DNA of 55,054 bases from an uncultured Pelagibacteraceae bacterium (GTDB lineage: Bacteria > Pseudomonadota > Alphaproteobacteria > Pelagibacterales > Pelagibacteraceae): assembly GCA_902570695.1 (NCBI GenBank), contig CACFZE010000009.1, positions 1 to 55,054 of the forward strand, read 5' to 3'. Positions 26,967 through 40,763 of the stretch are shown in pieces (the first letter of the stretch is position 1; every line of letters begins with the position of its first letter). The position numbers and the translations under genes are program-made. Under the pieces are notes generated by a model, which saw nothing but the letters and a program-made list of their open reading frames with translations, ran no database searches and was not told the origin of the DNA.

Positions 26967-28885
26967 TGCCAAATATTACATTACCTGATGGAAAAAAATT
27001 AAACTTTGAAAAAAGTATAACAGGCACAGAGGTTGCCGAAAAAATTAGCAAGTCTTTAGGTAAGCAAGCTTTGGTGATGAGCATAAACGGTGAACTTAAA
27101 GATTTATATACTCTTATTGATCAAGATTGTTCTATTAAAATATTTACAGCTAAAGATCCTGAGGGTTTAGAAGTCATTAGACATGACACTGCACATATAA
27201 TGGCTATGGCCGTTCAAGAACTATACCCAGGCACACAGGTAACAATTGGGCCAGTTATAGAAAATGGGTTTTATTATGATTTTGCAAGAAAAGAGCCTTT
27301 TACTAGCGATGATCTAAAAAAGATTGAAAAAAAAATGTCAGAGATAATAGATAAAGATGTAAAAACAAGAAAAGAAGTTTGGGAGAGAGATAAAGCAATA
27401 AGTCATTTTAAAAAAATTGGAGAAAAATACAAAGCTGAGATAATTGAGAGTATTCCTAAAAACGAAGAACTAACTGTTTATCATCATGGCGAAACATGGC
27501 ATGATTTATGTAGAGGTCCACATTTAGTATCTTCTGGTAAAATAGGTAAAGCTTTTAAACTGACAAAAGTATCTGGAGCTTATTGGCGTGGTGACTCTAA
27601 AAATGAAATGCTTCAAAGAATATATGGTACTGGTTGGGCAACTCAAAAAGAATTAGACCTTTATCTTCAGAGAATTGAAGAAGCAGAAAAAAGAGATCAT
27701 AGAAAAATTGGAAAAGAGATGGATTTATTTCATTTTAGAGAAGAAAGTCCTGGATCTGTATTTTGGCACCAGAAAGGATGGAATTTGTTCCAAAAATTAG
27801 TTTCATATATGAGAATGAAACAAGATCACGATGGTTACAAAGAGATAAATACACCAGAAATACTTGATAGATCTTTATGGGAAAAATCTGGCCACTGGGA
27901 AAAATTTGGAGCTAATATGTATACTTCAACTACACCAGATGAAAAAGTATTTGCAATTAAACCCATGAATTGTCCTGGGTGTGTTCAAGTATTTAATCAA
28001 GGACTTAAAAGTTATAGAGACTTACCTTTAAAGATGTCAGAATTTGGAAAAGTTCATAGATATGAACCTTCAGGTGCATTGCATGGATTATTACGTGTAA
28101 GAGCCTTTACTCAAGATGATGCACATATTTTTTGTACAGAAGAACAAATTACTGAAGAATGTTTGAGTGTTACAAATTTAATTTTAGAAATTTATAAAGA
28201 TCTTGGTTTTGAAGATGTTATTTTAAAATATTCAGATAGACCAGATTTAAGAGTTGGTGACGATAAAGTTTGGGATAAATCAGAGGCTGCGTTGTTAGAG
28301 GCAATTAAAGCGACAAAGCTAGAGTACTCAATTAATAAAGGTGAGGGCGCATTTTATGGACCAAAAATTGAATTTGTTTTAAGAGATGCAATCGGTAGAG
28401 ATTGGCAGTGTGGAACCTTGCAAGTAGATTTAAATTTACCAGGTAGATTAGGAGCTTCTTTTGTTGATAAAGATGGAACTAAAAAAGTACCTGTAATGTT
28501 ACACAGAGCATTATTTGGATCTTTAGAAAGGTTCATAGGTATCCTTATAGAGAATTATGCAGGCAAGCTACCATTTTGGATATCACCTTTACAGGCAGTA
28601 GTTATTCCAATCTCTAGTGATTTTGATGAATATGCTAAAAGTGTAGCTAAGGAATTAAAACGGGTTGGTTTGATTGTCGAGGTGGATCTTAAAAATCACA
28701 ATTTAAATTATAAAATAAGAGATCATTCTTTAACAAAAGTACCAATGTTATTGATTTGTGGAAAAAAAGAAGTTGACTCCAACAGTGTAACTATTAGAAG
28801 ATTGGACTCTAATAAACAAGAAAATATGGCTTTGAAAGAATTTATAAAAAAATACTCCGATCTAAATAAAGCCCCTTCAATTTAA
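26966..28885 (+). CDS. thrS: Threonyl-tRNA synthetase
   Basis: A 639-residue class II synthetase of normal length. TGS domain at 1-61, editing (SAD) domain with H73-DTA-H77 and CRGPH near 182, catalytic core from about 245 with zinc ligand C336 (KPMNCPGC), motif 2 (KVHRYEPSGALHGLLRVR) and motif 3 (MLHRALFGSLERF), and an anticodon-binding domain in the last 100 residues. It charges tRNA-Thr and edits seryl-tRNA. Its stop is immediately followed by the GTG start of infC. Confidence 0.97.
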   Translation: MPNITLPDGKKLNFEKSITGTEVAEKISKSLGKQALVMSINGELKDLYTLIDQDCSIKIFTAKDPEGLEVIRHDTAHIMAMAVQELYPGTQVTIGPVIENGFYYDFARKEPFTSDDLKKIEKKMSEIIDKDVKTRKEVWERDKAISHFKKIGEKYKAEIIESIPKNEELTVYHHGETWHDLCRGPHLVSSGKIGKAFKLTKVSGAYWRGDSKNEMLQRIYGTGWATQKELDLYLQRIEEAEKRDHRKIGKEMDLFHFREESPGSVFWHQKGWNLFQKLVSYMRMKQDHDGYKEINTPEILDRSLWEKSGHWEKFGANMYTSTTPDEKVFAIKPMNCPGCVQVFNQGLKSYRDLPLKMSEFGKVHRYEPSGALHGLLRVRAFTQDDAHIFCTEEQITEECLSVTNLILEIYKDLGFEDVILKYSDRPDLRVGDDKVWDKSEAALLEAIKATKLEYSINKGEGAFYGPKIEFVLRDAIGRDWQCGTLQVDLNLPGRLGASFVDKDGTKKVPVMLHRALFGSLERFIGILIENYAGKLPFWISPLQAVVIPISSDFDEYAKSVAKELKRVGLIVEVDLKNHNLNYKIRDHSLTKVPMLLICGKKEVDSNSVTIRRLDSNKQENMALKEFIKKYSDLNKAPSI

Positions 28886-29431
28886 GTGGCAGATTTTAAA
28901 CAAAATTATTTTCAAAAAAGAACTAAAGCAAGAGGCCCAAGGTCTAACAACAGGATTACATCAAATGAAGTTCAAGTTATTGCAAGTGATGGAGAAAATT
29001 TAGGAATTTTAAATTTAAATGAAGCTATCAATAAAGCAAAAAATGAAGGTTTAGATTTAATTGAAATTGCTCCAAATGCAAAACCGCCTGTCTGTAAAAT
29101 TATGGACATGGGTAAATATAAATACGATGCACAAAAAAAAGCTAACAAGGCAAAAAAAAAACAAAAGAAAATTGAATTAAAAGAAATAAAATTAAGGCCA
29201 GTTACAGAAGTTCATGACTACACTTTCAAAATTAAAAATGCTCAAAAATTTTTGGCAAAAGGCGATAAAGTCAAATTTACAATAAGGTTTAAAGGGAGAG
29301 AATTACAACATTCAAACCTTGGCAATGAATTAATGGATAAAATTAAGGCAGACATGGAGACTATTGGAAGAGTAGAGCTTCAGCCAAAATTTGATGGAAA
29401 GCAAATGATTATGGTAATCCAGCCTTTATAA
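28886..29431 (+). CDS. infC: Translation initiation factor IF-3
   Basis: A 181-residue IF-3: N-domain about 24-88 (NRITSNEVQVIASDGENLG; PPVCKIMDMGKYKY), a lysine-rich linker, and a C-domain about 95-181 (LRPVTEVHDYTFKIKNA; VKFTIRFKGRE). It prevents premature subunit joining and rejects poor start codons. The start is GTG, directly after the thrS TAA with no room for a separate leader. Non-ATG starts in infC serve autoregulation in E. coli (AUU there); a similar logic with GTG is inference. Followed by rpmI and rplT in the usual order. Confidence 0.95.
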   Translation: MADFKQNYFQKRTKARGPRSNNRITSNEVQVIASDGENLGILNLNEAINKAKNEGLDLIEIAPNAKPPVCKIMDMGKYKYDAQKKANKAKKKQKKIELKEIKLRPVTEVHDYTFKIKNAQKFLAKGDKVKFTIRFKGRELQHSNLGNELMDKIKADMETIGRVELQPKFDGKQMIMVIQPL

Positions 29432-29483
29432 GCCATATTTCTAGTTGTAAATTTAATTTAATATTTGTATAACCCCGAAAATT

Positions 29484-29690
29484 ATGCCTAAGTTAAAAAC
29501 AAAAAGTTCAGCTAAAAAAAGATTTAAAATCTCAGCTAAAGGTAAGGTTATTACCCCACAGGCTGGAAAAAGACACGGCATGATTAAAAGAACAAATTCA
29601 CAAATTAGAAAACAAAGAGGCACAACTGTTTTATCCAAACAAGATGGTAAGATAGTAAAATCTTATATGCCTTACAGCTTAAGAGGATAA
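29484..29690 (+). CDS. rpmI: 50S ribosomal protein L35
   Basis: A 68-residue basic ribosomal protein beginning [15 protein letters not shown], with the family-typical KRHGMIKR and the GTT-VLS-DG segment. Starts 52 bases after infC and ends one base before the rplT start. Part of the 50S subunit near the base of the structure. In other bacteria the L35-L20 operon is repressed by L20 on the leader; the 52-base gap here shows no obvious pseudoknot that I can identify. Confidence 0.97.
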   Translation: MPKLKTKSSAKKRFKISAKGKVITPQAGKRHGMIKRTNSQIRKQRGTTVLSKQDGKIVKSYMPYSLRG

Positions 29691-29691
29691 A

Positions 29692-30048
29692 ATGGCAAGA
29701 GTTAAAAGAGGAGTTACAAGTAGAGCTAAACGTAAAAAAGTTTTAAAAGCTGTTAAAGGTCAGTGGGGAAGAAGAAAAAATACTATAAGAGTTGCAAGAC
29801 AAGCAATGGAGAAAGCCATGCAGTATGCTTATAGAGATAGAAGAAATAAAAAAAGAGATTTCAAATCACTGTGGATACAAAGAATTAATGCTGGTGTTAG
29901 ATCCGAAGGTATAACATACTCAAAGTTTATTAATGGTTTAAGCAAATCTGGAATTAAATTAGATAGAAAAATTCTTGCAGAAATTGCTTACGATAACCCT
30001 GAAGCTTTCAAAACTATAGTTAAAAGGGCTCAAGCAGCATTAAATTAA
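29692..30048 (+). CDS. rplT: 50S ribosomal protein L20
   Basis: A 118-residue ribosomal protein of the normal length: an N-terminal extended basic helix ([19 protein letters not shown]) and a C-terminal globular helical domain ([14 protein letters not shown]). Needed early in 50S assembly and often an autogenous regulator. Its start is one base after the rpmI stop. A 43-base gap then leads to pheS. Confidence 0.97.
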   Translation: MARVKRGVTSRAKRKKVLKAVKGQWGRRKNTIRVARQAMEKAMQYAYRDRRNKKRDFKSLWIQRINAGVRSEGITYSKFINGLSKSGIKLDRKILAEIAYDNPEAFKTIVKRAQAALN

Positions 30049-30091
30049 TCAAGACTATTGTTTTTCTTCCTTTAACAAATATTCTATCAAA

Positions 30092-31159
30092 ATGTCTGAT
30101 ATTAAAAAAATAAAAGATGATTATATCGATAAACTTAATACGGAAAATAATGTTGATAAGGTAAACAACATTAAATCAGAACTATTTGGAAAAAACGGAA
30201 TTATATCGAACGAATTTAAAAAATTAGGTTCGATTTCTGTAGAAGAAAGAAAAAAATTAGCCTCAGATTTAAATAATGTTAAAGACGAACTTCAAAATAA
30301 AATATCAATCAAAATTCAAGAAATAGAAACTCAAGAAATTAATTTAAAGCTTGAGAAAGAAAAAATTGATGTAACTCTTCCAGAAAGAGATATTAAAATT
30401 GGTAAAATTCATCCAGTCTCCCAGGTAATAGATGAAATTTCATCTATATTTTCTGAAATAGGATTTAGTGTTGAGGAAGGCCCAGATGTAGAAAATGAAT
30501 ATAATAATTTTACAGCATTAAATACACCAGATAATCATCCAGCTCGAGATATGCATGATACTTTTTATCTAGATAATAATAAGGAATTACTTTTGAGAAC
30601 TCACACATCTCCAGTTCAGGTAAGAACTATGCTAAAAGGTAAACCTCCTTTTAAAATTATTGCTCCGGGACGAACTTACAGATCAGATAGTGATCAAACC
30701 CATGCTCCAATGTTTCATCAAGTTGAAGGGTTACATATAGATAAAAATATAAACATGGGACATCTAAAAGGATGTTTAAATTATTTTATTAAGGAGTTTT
30801 TTGAAGTTGATAAAATTAAAATGAGATTTAGACCAAGTCATTTTCCGTTTACTGAACCTTCGGCAGAAGTAGATATAGGATATGAAATTAAAAATGGAAA
30901 GATAGTAATTGGTGAAGGTGATAAATGGCTAGAAATTTTAGGTTGTGGAATGGTTCATCCAAATGTTTTAAAAAATGTAAAAGTTAATCCAAGTAAATAT
31001 CAAGGATATGCCTTTGGAATTGGCATAGACAGACTGGGAATGTTGAAATATGGAATTAACGATTTAAGAGCTTTTTTTGAGACTGATTATAGATGGTTAA
31101 GTCACTTTGGTTTTGATCCATTAGATGTCCCATCAAATTATAGAGGACTGAGTAGATGA
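30092..31159 (+). CDS. pheS: Phenylalanyl-tRNA synthetase alpha subunit
   Basis: A 355-residue class II catalytic subunit. N-terminal coiled coil at 1-95, then the catalytic core with motif 2 ([31 protein letters not shown]) and motif 3 ([18 protein letters not shown]). It forms an alpha2beta2 enzyme with PheT. Its TGA overlaps the pheT ATG by four bases, giving coupled synthesis of the two subunits. Confidence 0.97.
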   Translation: MSDIKKIKDDYIDKLNTENNVDKVNNIKSELFGKNGIISNEFKKLGSISVEERKKLASDLNNVKDELQNKISIKIQEIETQEINLKLEKEKIDVTLPERDIKIGKIHPVSQVIDEISSIFSEIGFSVEEGPDVENEYNNFTALNTPDNHPARDMHDTFYLDNNKELLLRTHTSPVQVRTMLKGKPPFKIIAPGRTYRSDSDQTHAPMFHQVEGLHIDKNINMGHLKGCLNYFIKEFFEVDKIKMRFRPSHFPFTEPSAEVDIGYEIKNGKIVIGEGDKWLEILGCGMVHPNVLKNVKVNPSKYQGYAFGIGIDRLGMLKYGINDLRAFFETDYRWLSHFGFDPLDVPSNYRGLSR

Positions 31160-33564
31160 AGTTCACCGTTGACTGGTTAAAAAACCATCTTGATACAAAA
31201 TTTAATAATAATCAAATAATAGATAAATTAACCAATATAGGTCTAGAAGTAGAAAGTTTTGAGAGTTCTACATCTGAATTAGATACATTTATTGTTGCAA
31301 AAATTATAAATGCCAAAACTCATCCTAATGCTGACAGATTGAAGTTATGTGATGTTGATATAGGTAACGACAAAACAATTGAAGTAGTATGTGGAGCCCC
31401 GAATGCAAAAAATGGTCTTTTGACTGTTTATGCACCTCCAGGATCGATTATTCCTAAAAATCAGATGAAATTATCTGTAAGTAAAATAAGAGGTGTAACA
31501 TCATATGGAATGCTCTGTTCTGAGTCAGAATTACTATTATCCAATGAAAGTGATGGAATTATAGAATTAAAAAACAATAAATATGCAAACAAAATTGGAG
31601 AAAGATATTTTAAAAACACTTCTGAAAAAGTAATAGATTTATCAATCACGCCCAATAGACCAGATTGTTTAGGAGTAAGAGGAATTGCTAGAGATTTATC
31701 TGCTGCTGGTGCTGGTACATTAAAAATTAATAAAAAATCCAATTTAAAATATAGAGGTAATCAAAATATAAACGTAACAATAAAAAAAGAAAAAGCTCAA
31801 GGATGCACAATATTTGGAAGTTGTTTAATAAAAGGTGTAACAAATAAAGAAAGTCCGAAATGGCTAAAAGATAAAATTCTGTCTTTAGGCCAAAAACCAA
31901 TATCTGCGATAGTCGATATTACTAATTATGTAATGTTTGATTTAAATAGACCATTACACGCTTATGATGCAGACAAAATAGATAATGAAATTATTGTTAG
32001 AAGTTCTTTTAAAGGAGAAAGCTTCGAAGCCTTAGATAATAAAAAATATATTTTAGAAAATGATATGTGTGTTATTTCTGACAGATCTGGTGTCCTTGGT
32101 CTTGGCGGCATAATTGGTGGGACAAGATCTGGAACAGAATATTCGACTAAAAATATATTATTAGAATCTGCTTATTTTTTACCACGTTCAATAAGAAAAA
32201 CCTCTAAACAATTAAATATAGATACAGATGCAAAATTCAGATTCGAAAGAGGCATAGATCCCCTTTCAATTGAAGAAGGATTAATAAAAGCTTCTGAACT
32301 AATAAAACAAATTTGCGGAGGTGAAATAAGCAATTTAGATGTAAAAAAAATCGAAAATTATAAAAAAACGATAATAAATTTTGATCCATTTCTTTTTGAA
32401 AAAACGACTGGATTTAATGTTGAAAATAAAGAGTTAATTAAAATACTAGAAAAGTTAGGTTTTAATGTATCCAAGAATAAAAAAATTTTAAAGTTAGTAG
32501 TGCCTTCTTGGAGACCTGATATAACTCAATCAATTGATATTGTTGAAGAAATAGTGAGAATAAAAGGTTATGAACATATTAATACTTCAGAACCTATTAA
32601 GACAAGATTAAAGCCAACACTTAATTATTATCAAAAATTATTTCATTTTTTACAAAGATCTGTCGCATCTAAAGGTTATTTAGAAACTGTGACTTGGTCA
32701 TTTACTGACTCTAAAATTAATCAATTATTTAAAGAAAATAATGAAGAAATACCAATTGTAAATCCGATTAGTTCAGATCTAAATGTTCTAAGAAATTCTA
32801 TTTTCCCAAATTTGATATTCTATTTAAAGAAAAACTTAGATAGAGGATTTAAGGATATTTCTTTATTTGAAATTGGTCCGTCGTTTAAAGGAAAAAATCC
32901 TGGAGATCAACTGACTGTGATAGGTGCTGTAAGAGCAGGAAAGGTTTCAAGACTATCTTGGAATGATAAAGAAAGAATTGTAGATACATTCGATGTAAAA
33001 AAAGATGTGATACAAAGTCTTTATGAAGCAGGGATTAATAAAGATGATATTATTATAGATGATAGAACTCCTTCTTACTATCACCCAGGAAAATCTGGAG
33101 GGGTGTACCTCAATAAAAACGAAAAAAATGCTCTAGCATATTTTGGTGAGATACATCCAAACATAATAAAAAAACTAGATATAAAAACGGAAGGTTTAGT
33201 AATATTTGAAATTTGCCTTGATTACATAAAGGAGTCAAAACAAAAGATAAAAGATTTAAAATCTGAATATAAATTTTCTGATTTCCAAAAATCAGAGAGA
33301 GATTTTGCATTTATTATTAATAAAAATTTTAAATCACAAGAATTAGTTAATATAATTAAATCTGTTGATAGTGAATTAATTAAGTCAGTAAGAGTATTTG
33401 ATGTATTTGAGGGAGAAAATATACCAGAGGGAAAAAAATCTTTAGCTGTTAATGTAACCATTCAGTCAGAAGAAAAAACATTAAATGAAAATGACCTGGA
33501 CAACATTAATAAACTAATTATCTCTTCAGTTGAGTCAAAGTCTGGCGCAAAAATTAGATCCTAA
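31156..33564 (+). CDS. pheT: Phenylalanyl-tRNA synthetase beta subunit
   Basis: An 802-residue beta subunit with the full set of domains: N-terminal tRNA-binding (OB) domain near 40-150 ([19 protein letters not shown]), B3/B4 editing region near 210-370, B5 domain near 400-470, a catalytic-like core, and a C-terminal ferredoxin-fold anticodon-binding domain at about 710-802 ([16 protein letters not shown]). Overlaps pheS at its start; lepA begins two bases after its stop. Confidence 0.97.
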   Translation: MKFTVDWLKNHLDTKFNNNQIIDKLTNIGLEVESFESSTSELDTFIVAKIINAKTHPNADRLKLCDVDIGNDKTIEVVCGAPNAKNGLLTVYAPPGSIIPKNQMKLSVSKIRGVTSYGMLCSESELLLSNESDGIIELKNNKYANKIGERYFKNTSEKVIDLSITPNRPDCLGVRGIARDLSAAGAGTLKINKKSNLKYRGNQNINVTIKKEKAQGCTIFGSCLIKGVTNKESPKWLKDKILSLGQKPISAIVDITNYVMFDLNRPLHAYDADKIDNEIIVRSSFKGESFEALDNKKYILENDMCVISDRSGVLGLGGIIGGTRSGTEYSTKNILLESAYFLPRSIRKTSKQLNIDTDAKFRFERGIDPLSIEEGLIKASELIKQICGGEISNLDVKKIENYKKTIINFDPFLFEKTTGFNVENKELIKILEKLGFNVSKNKKILKLVVPSWRPDITQSIDIVEEIVRIKGYEHINTSEPIKTRLKPTLNYYQKLFHFLQRSVASKGYLETVTWSFTDSKINQLFKENNEEIPIVNPISSDLNVLRNSIFPNLIFYLKKNLDRGFKDISLFEIGPSFKGKNPGDQLTVIGAVRAGKVSRLSWNDKERIVDTFDVKKDVIQSLYEAGINKDDIIIDDRTPSYYHPGKSGGVYLNKNEKNALAYFGEIHPNIIKKLDIKTEGLVIFEICLDYIKESKQKIKDLKSEYKFSDFQKSERDFAFIINKNFKSQELVNIIKSVDSELIKSVRVFDVFEGENIPEGKKSLAVNVTIQSEEKTLNENDLDNINKLIISSVESKSGAKIRS

Positions 33565-33566
33565 AA

Positions 33567-35375
33567 ATGGGTAATATAATAGACAACATTAGGAATTTTG
33601 CAATTATAGCTCATATAGACCATGGCAAATCAACTATAGCTGACAGAATAATTCATAAATGTGGAGGTTTGAGTGATAGAGAAATGAAATCTCAAGTGCT
33701 TGACTCTATGGATATAGAAAGAGAGAGAGGTATTACAATTAAAGCACAAACAGTTAAATTAAATTATAAAGCTAAAAATGGCAAAAATTATATTTTAAAT
33801 ATTATAGACACCCCAGGACATGTAGATTTTAGTTATGAAGTTAGTAGAAGCCTTTATGCGTGCGAAGGTTCAATATTAATTGTAGATAGCACTCAAGGGG
33901 TTGAAGCTCAAACACTCGCAAATGTATACCAAGCACTTGATATAAATCATGAGATCATTCCAGTATTAAATAAAATTGATTTACCAGCATCTGATCTTGA
34001 GAGAACAAATAATCAAATTGAGGATGTGATTGGCATAGATACATCTAATTCTGTTCCGTGCTCTGGAAAAACTGGACAAGGAATAGATGAAATTCTTGAG
34101 CAAATTATTAACTCTTTACCTGGACCTCAAGGTGAAAAAAATAGCAAATTAAAATGTTTATTAGTTGATAGCTGGTATGACACATATCTTGGAGTAGTTA
34201 TATTAGTGAGAATTATAGATGGAAAACTAAAAAAAAATATGAAAATAAAAATGATGTCTACAAATCAAGAATATATAGTAGAAAAAGTTGGTGTTTTTAC
34301 TCCTAAGGCAAAAGATGTGAGTGAGCTTAATGCTGGAGAAATAGGTTTTATTACAACTGGTATTAAAATTTTATCAGAAACTAAAGTTGGAGACACTATA
34401 TGCGATGCAGAAAATCCTCTCCAAGAGGCATTACCAGGTTTTAAACCAAGTAAACCAGTAGTTTTTTGTGGTTTGTTTCCGGTTGATAGTTCTGAATATC
34501 AAAAATTAAAAGATGGACTTGCTAAATTACAATTAAATGATGCAAGTTTTTCTTACGAAGCAGAATCATCATCTGCCTTAGGGCTTGGTTTTAGATGCGG
34601 ATTTTTAGGTCTTTTACACCTTGAAATAATCACAGAAAGACTTGAAAGAGAATTTGATATAAATTTATTAACTACAACACCTGGTGTAGTTTATAAAGTT
34701 CACTTAAATAATGGTGAAATTATCGAACTTCAAAATCCATCAAATTTACCAGATCCTACTTATATAAAATTTATTGAAGAACCATGGATTAAAGCCACAA
34801 TTATCACTCCAGACCAGTACTTGGGATCAATTATTAAGTTATGTCAAAATAAAAGAGGTATTCAAACTAATTTAAGCTATTCAGGAAATCGTGCAGTAAT
34901 TAATTATGAGATACCTTTAAATGAAGTTGTATTTGATTTTAATGATCGTCTTAAATCTATGACAAGTGGATATGCTAGTTTTGATTATGAAATTATTGAT
35001 CACAAAGAAGGAGATCTAGTAAAAATGAATATACTTGTAAACTCAGAACCTGTTGATGCTCTTGCAATGATGATACATAAAGATTTTGCTCAGACTACAG
35101 GTAGAGACGTCTGTGAAAAATTAAAAGACTTAATTCCAAGACACAACTTTATGATACCAATTCAAGCAGCTATTGGTGGTAAAATTATCGCTAGAGAAAC
35201 TATTAAAGGTTTTAAAAAAGATGTATTAACGAAAATTCATGGAGGTGGAGCGACTGATAGAAAAAGAAAACTGCTTGAAAAACAGAAAAAAGGTAAAGCT
35301 AGAGCTAAGCAATTTGGAAAAGTTGAGATTCCTCAAGAAGCATTTATAGGTGTTTTAAGGATAAACAAAGAGTAG
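33567..35375 (+). CDS. lepA: Elongation factor 4 (LepA) GTPase
   Basis: A 602-residue translational GTPase of normal length. G1 is AHIDHGKST near residues 15-23, G3 is DTPGH near 80, G4 is NKID near 134. Domain V-type and the C-terminal LepA-specific domain ([18 protein letters not shown]) are intact. It assists ribosome function and initiation under stress. Two bases separate it from pheT; tRNA-Ser begins seven bases after its stop and is likely processed from the same transcript. Confidence 0.97.
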   Translation: MGNIIDNIRNFAIIAHIDHGKSTIADRIIHKCGGLSDREMKSQVLDSMDIERERGITIKAQTVKLNYKAKNGKNYILNIIDTPGHVDFSYEVSRSLYACEGSILIVDSTQGVEAQTLANVYQALDINHEIIPVLNKIDLPASDLERTNNQIEDVIGIDTSNSVPCSGKTGQGIDEILEQIINSLPGPQGEKNSKLKCLLVDSWYDTYLGVVILVRIIDGKLKKNMKIKMMSTNQEYIVEKVGVFTPKAKDVSELNAGEIGFITTGIKILSETKVGDTICDAENPLQEALPGFKPSKPVVFCGLFPVDSSEYQKLKDGLAKLQLNDASFSYEAESSSALGLGFRCGFLGLLHLEIITERLEREFDINLLTTTPGVVYKVHLNNGEIIELQNPSNLPDPTYIKFIEEPWIKATIITPDQYLGSIIKLCQNKRGIQTNLSYSGNRAVINYEIPLNEVVFDFNDRLKSMTSGYASFDYEIIDHKEGDLVKMNILVNSEPVDALAMMIHKDFAQTTGRDVCEKLKDLIPRHNFMIPIQAAIGGKIIARETIKGFKKDVLTKIHGGGATDRKRKLLEKQKKGKARAKQFGKVEIPQEAFIGVLRINKE

Positions 35376-35382
35376 GTATTTT

Positions 35383-35472
35383 GGAGAGGTGGCCGAGTGG
35401 TTGAAGGCGCACGCTTGGAAAGCGTGTATAGGGGAAACTCTATCATGGGTTCGAATCCCATTCTCTCCGCCA
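35383..35472 (+). tRNA. tRNA-Ser (anticodon GGA)
   Basis: A 90-nt class II tRNA. The acceptor stem GGAGAGG pairs with the 3' strand ending CTCTCC, followed by G and an encoded CCA (35470-35472). The anticodon stem-loop is ACGCTTGGAAAGCGT with anticodon GGA, and a long variable arm follows (ATAGGGGAAACTCTAT). It starts only seven bases after the lepA stop. The next 170 bases to gyrB hold no gene I can support. Confidence 0.97.
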
Positions 35473-35636
35473 TATTTTTATTAGAAAAATGATCTTTTTG
35501 GCAGGTTTTAAAGAAATAGAAAAAAAATCTAAAAAACATCAAAAAAACGTTGATATTCAACACTTATTTAAGCATTTGCACTTCTACCATTTTTAAATTT
35601 TTTGTAAAAATGTTATAAAAATTTCTTCCATATTAA

Positions 35637-37700
<2,064 letters not shown>

Positions 37701-38981
37701 ATGGATTTAAAACAATCTGTCAAAGCAGCATCATTGAATAAGTCTACTTATATAAATTTAAGATGGATTGGAATTTTAGGTCAGTTTATAACTATAAACT
37801 CCGTAAAATTTATTTTTGATTTTGAATTCGACTTTATTTTATCTAATCTAATAATTTTTATTGGAGCTTTAAGTAACTTCTACTTAATGTTTTTTTATAA
37901 AAAACCAATACTTTCAAATATAACCTCTTTTAATTTTTTATCTTTAGATATCCTTCAATTGAGTGCTTTACTTTACTTATCTGGAGGTATTTTAAACCCT
38001 TTTTCAATATTTCTTTTGATACCGAGTGTATTTGCTGCATCTAATTTGAATATAAAAACAAATATTGCTTTAATTTTAATTACTCTAGCATCGATTATAT
38101 TTTTAACTTTCTATCATTATGAACTACCTAAACCATTAGATGAATATAGTATTAGCTTGTATTTTTATTATGCAATTCCTTTAGCATTGATAATTGCATT
38201 ATTTTTTTTGAATTATTTCGCATTTATTTTTGGACAAGAAACAAACCTTAGGAAAGATGCTTTGGATAAAATCCAAGAAGTAATTTCTAAAGAACACGAA
38301 CTAGTTTCACTTGGGGGACAAGCCGCAGCCGCAGCTCATTCATTTGGAACTCCTTTGTCCACAATTAAAATTATTTCTCACGATCTTTTTGATCAATTTA
38401 AAGACAATGATGATGTAAAAAAAGATCTCGAACTATTAATTAGTCAGGTTAATAGATGTGATGATATTTTAAAAAAACTAACATTAAATCCAACTATAGA
38501 AGATGATTTTATTGATAAAAATAAAACGCTTTACGATTATATTAGTGAGATAGTTAACTCATTTAAGGAAATTTCAAATAAGAATTTCAATATTGATAAA
38601 GAGCAAGATTCCAACTCATTTGAAATATTAAAATCTGTTGAAATTGTTTATGGTTTGAGGAATTTCATAGGAAATGCTAACAAATTTTCAAATGAAAATA
38701 TCTATATTGCTATCAAAAGCGACAGTCAAAAGACCGAAATAACTATAGAGGATGATGGCCCTGGTATACCAAAAGATATAATTAATAAGATTGGAGAACC
38801 CTATATTAAGACACTTAAACCTAAAGATAATAAAAAAACTGGATTAGGCTTAGGGATTTTTATAGGCAAAACTTTGTTAGAAAAAAATTCTGCAAAAATA
38901 ACAATTAGAAATTCAGAAACTAGAGGTGGAGCTGAAGTTAAAATAGAGTGGGAAAATAAAAATTTAAAAAAATTAGTGTAA
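37701..38981 (+). CDS. regB: RegB/PrrB-family redox sensor histidine kinase
   Basis: A 426-residue membrane sensor kinase. Six or so membrane spans lie in residues 20-175, including the RegB quinone-site motif GGILNPF at 95-101. The H-box region is [15 protein letters not shown] with phospho-accepting H213; the redox cysteine of RegB corresponds to C253 (NRCDDIL). The ATP-binding part has the N-box N325, DDGPGIP at 351-357 and GLGLGIF at 381-387. It should sense quinone/redox state and control energy metabolism through RegA, which is not in this window. Oddity: the residue after the phospho-His is Ser, where RegB has Glu (HELGTPL). ATG directly follows the gyrB stop. Confidence 0.88.
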   Translation: MDLKQSVKAASLNKSTYINLRWIGILGQFITINSVKFIFDFEFDFILSNLIIFIGALSNFYLMFFYKKPILSNITSFNFLSLDILQLSALLYLSGGILNPFSIFLLIPSVFAASNLNIKTNIALILITLASIIFLTFYHYELPKPLDEYSISLYFYYAIPLALIIALFFLNYFAFIFGQETNLRKDALDKIQEVISKEHELVSLGGQAAAAAHSFGTPLSTIKIISHDLFDQFKDNDDVKKDLELLISQVNRCDDILKKLTLNPTIEDDFIDKNKTLYDYISEIVNSFKEISNKNFNIDKEQDSNSFEILKSVEIVYGLRNFIGNANKFSNENIYIAIKSDSQKTEITIEDDGPGIPKDIINKIGEPYIKTLKPKDNKKTGLGLGIFIGKTLLEKNSAKITIRNSETRGGAEVKIEWENKNLKKLV

Positions 38982-40763
38982 TTTTTTATTATTTTCAAAC
39001 AAACCACTAAGCTGACCAATCATTACATCACCTAACTCTTGAACATCAGCAATTTTTATCGCTTTTTTATAATACCTCGAAACATCGTGACCAATACCTA
39101 TTGCAAGAATTTCGATATCGCTTTTGTTTTCTATTAATTTTACAGTTTGCTTTAGATGTTTTTCTAAAAAATCACCCGAGTTAACAGATAATGTTGAGTC
39201 ATCAACTGGAGCTCCATCAGAAATAACCATAAGAATTTTCCTTTCTTCTTTTCTTTTCTTAAGTCTATTGAAAGCCCAAGTAATAGCTTCTCCATCAATA
39301 TTTTCTTTAAGCAGACCCTCTTTTAGCATTAAGCCTAAATTTTTTTTTGATTGTCTCCAGTGAGTGTCAGCAGATTTATAAATTATGTGTCTTAAATCAT
39401 TTAAACGTCCTGGATTTTTTAATTTTCCAAGTTTATTCCACTTTTCTCTGCTCTTACCACCCTTCCAATTCTTTGTTGTGAAACCAAGAATTTCTACTTT
39501 AACTGAACACCTTTCTAATGTTCTAGATAATATATCAGCACAAAGAGCGGCAATAGTAATTGGCCTTCCTCTCATAGATCCAGAGTTATCTATGAGTAAA
39601 GTCACAACTGTATCTTTAAACTCTAAATCTTTCTCTTTTTTAAAAGAAAGAGAATTGTATGGATCAATTATTATTCTTGGTAATTTTGAACTATCTAATA
39701 AACCTTCTTCAAGATCAAATTCCCACGATCTATTTTGTTTTGCAAGTAACTGCCTTTGCAATTTATTTGCGAGTTTTGTAATTATGTCTTGGAAACTAGT
39801 TAACTGTTGATCTAAATTTTTTCTTAATTTAGAAATTTCCTCTGAGTTTTCCAATGTTTCTGCTTTTGCTGTCTCATCAAATTCTGAAGTATATATTTTA
39901 TATTCTTTATTACTTATTCCTAAATTTTTTTTCTGAACAATATTTTCTATTTCATTATTTTCAGCATCATCATTTCCTAATTGTTCATCAAGTCTAAACT
40001 CATTCATTTCATCAGAACTATCAACACCTTCATTTATACTATCTTCCTCTTCTCTTTCCTGAGAGTCTCCACTATCTGTTTTTTGATCGTCCTTTGAATT
40101 ATTACTATCCCGCTCATCGTCTTTTTGTTCTTCTTTTTTATTTTCTTCTTCAGACTCGAAGATTTCCATGTTCTGAAGAATTTCCGATATTTTAGAATTG
40201 TATATGTCCTGATTCTCTGCATTTTCTTTTAAAAAGTTTATGTGTTTATCTAAAGATTTTTCAAAATCATCTTTCCAATATGATAAAATTTTTTCAGCAC
40301 TTTCTGATAAACTTACATTCATTAGTTTATTAAGCATGTAGTATTCAAAAGCTTCAGAAACATTAGACTCTTCTTTCTTTTTTATATTTTCAGATTTTGC
40401 AGTGCTTATCTTATTTTTATATTTGCTCATTAAATTTTTAGAAATTCCCCTCATCATTTGTGATCCTAAAAGTTCATATCTTATTTTCTCAGAAATTTTA
40501 TACAGCGTATGGCAAGTAGGTGTTTTTGGAATATTTTGCTCTAGAGTAGAATTATCAGAAAATTTTCTTTTTAATGCCTCCGAATCTGCCTCGGCTCTTA
40601 ATTTAATAAAGTTTTCTTTATCTTTTAAATTATCAAATTTAGAAATATTAAATTCTTTTAAATTTTTTTTGTCTTTTAATGGATATGTTTCACCTGAAAT
40701 CGCTTTAATAGTTGAATTTAAAGCTTGTTTAAATTGCTCTTTTATAAGATCATCTTTGTTCAT
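38973..40763 (-). CDS. cobT: Cobaltochelatase subunit CobT-like VWA protein
   Basis: A 596-residue protein with an N-terminal CobT domain (residues 1-200), a strongly acidic low-complexity middle (about 205-285, rich in Glu/Asp/Ser/Asn) and a C-terminal von Willebrand A domain with the MIDAS motif [11 protein letters not shown]. With CobS it forms the ATPase ring that assists CobN in putting cobalt into hydrogenobyrinate. I use the ATG at 40763, which overlaps the cobS stop as TAATG; an upstream in-frame ATG at 40811 lies within cobS and adds 16 atypical residues. No CobN or other cobalamin genes are in the window. The 3' end overlaps regB by nine bases. Confidence 0.88.
   Translation of the reverse strand: MNKDDLIKEQFKQALNSTIKAISGETYPLKDKKNLKEFNISKFDNLKDKENFIKLRAEADSEALKRKFSDNSTLEQNIPKTPTCHTLYKISEKIRYELLGSQMMRGISKNLMSKYKNKISTAKSENIKKKEESNVSEAFEYYMLNKLMNVSLSESAEKILSYWKDDFEKSLDKHINFLKENAENQDIYNSKISEILQNMEIFESEEENKKEEQKDDERDSNNSKDDQKTDSGDSQEREEEDSINEGVDSSDEMNEFRLDEQLGNDDAENNEIENIVQKKNLGISNKEYKIYTSEFDETAKAETLENSEEISKLRKNLDQQLTSFQDIITKLANKLQRQLLAKQNRSWEFDLEEGLLDSSKLPRIIIDPYNSLSFKKEKDLEFKDTVVTLLIDNSGSMRGRPITIAALCADILSRTLERCSVKVEILGFTTKNWKGGKSREKWNKLGKLKNPGRLNDLRHIIYKSADTHWRQSKKNLGLMLKEGLLKENIDGEAITWAFNRLKKRKEERKILMVISDGAPVDDSTLSVNSGDFLEKHLKQTVKLIENKSDIEILAIGIGHDVSRYYKKAIKIADVQELGDVMIGQLSGLFENNKKLH

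Noticed and set aside
35333..35563. Minus-strand 76-codon frame (MLNINVFLM... with [10 protein letters not shown])
   Set aside because: It runs across tRNA-Ser; the MGFEPM-type string is the well-known translation artefact of the tRNA-Ser antisense strand.
35588..35612. Inverted repeat CATTTTT/AAAAATG before gyrB as terminator or operator
   Set aside because: All-A/T stem with a long loop, expected by chance in this composition; no T-run after a G/C stem.
40034..40222. Minus-strand 62-codon frame in the acidic region of cobT
   Set aside because: Low-complexity frame shift of the Glu/Asp-rich segment, with no start signal of its own.
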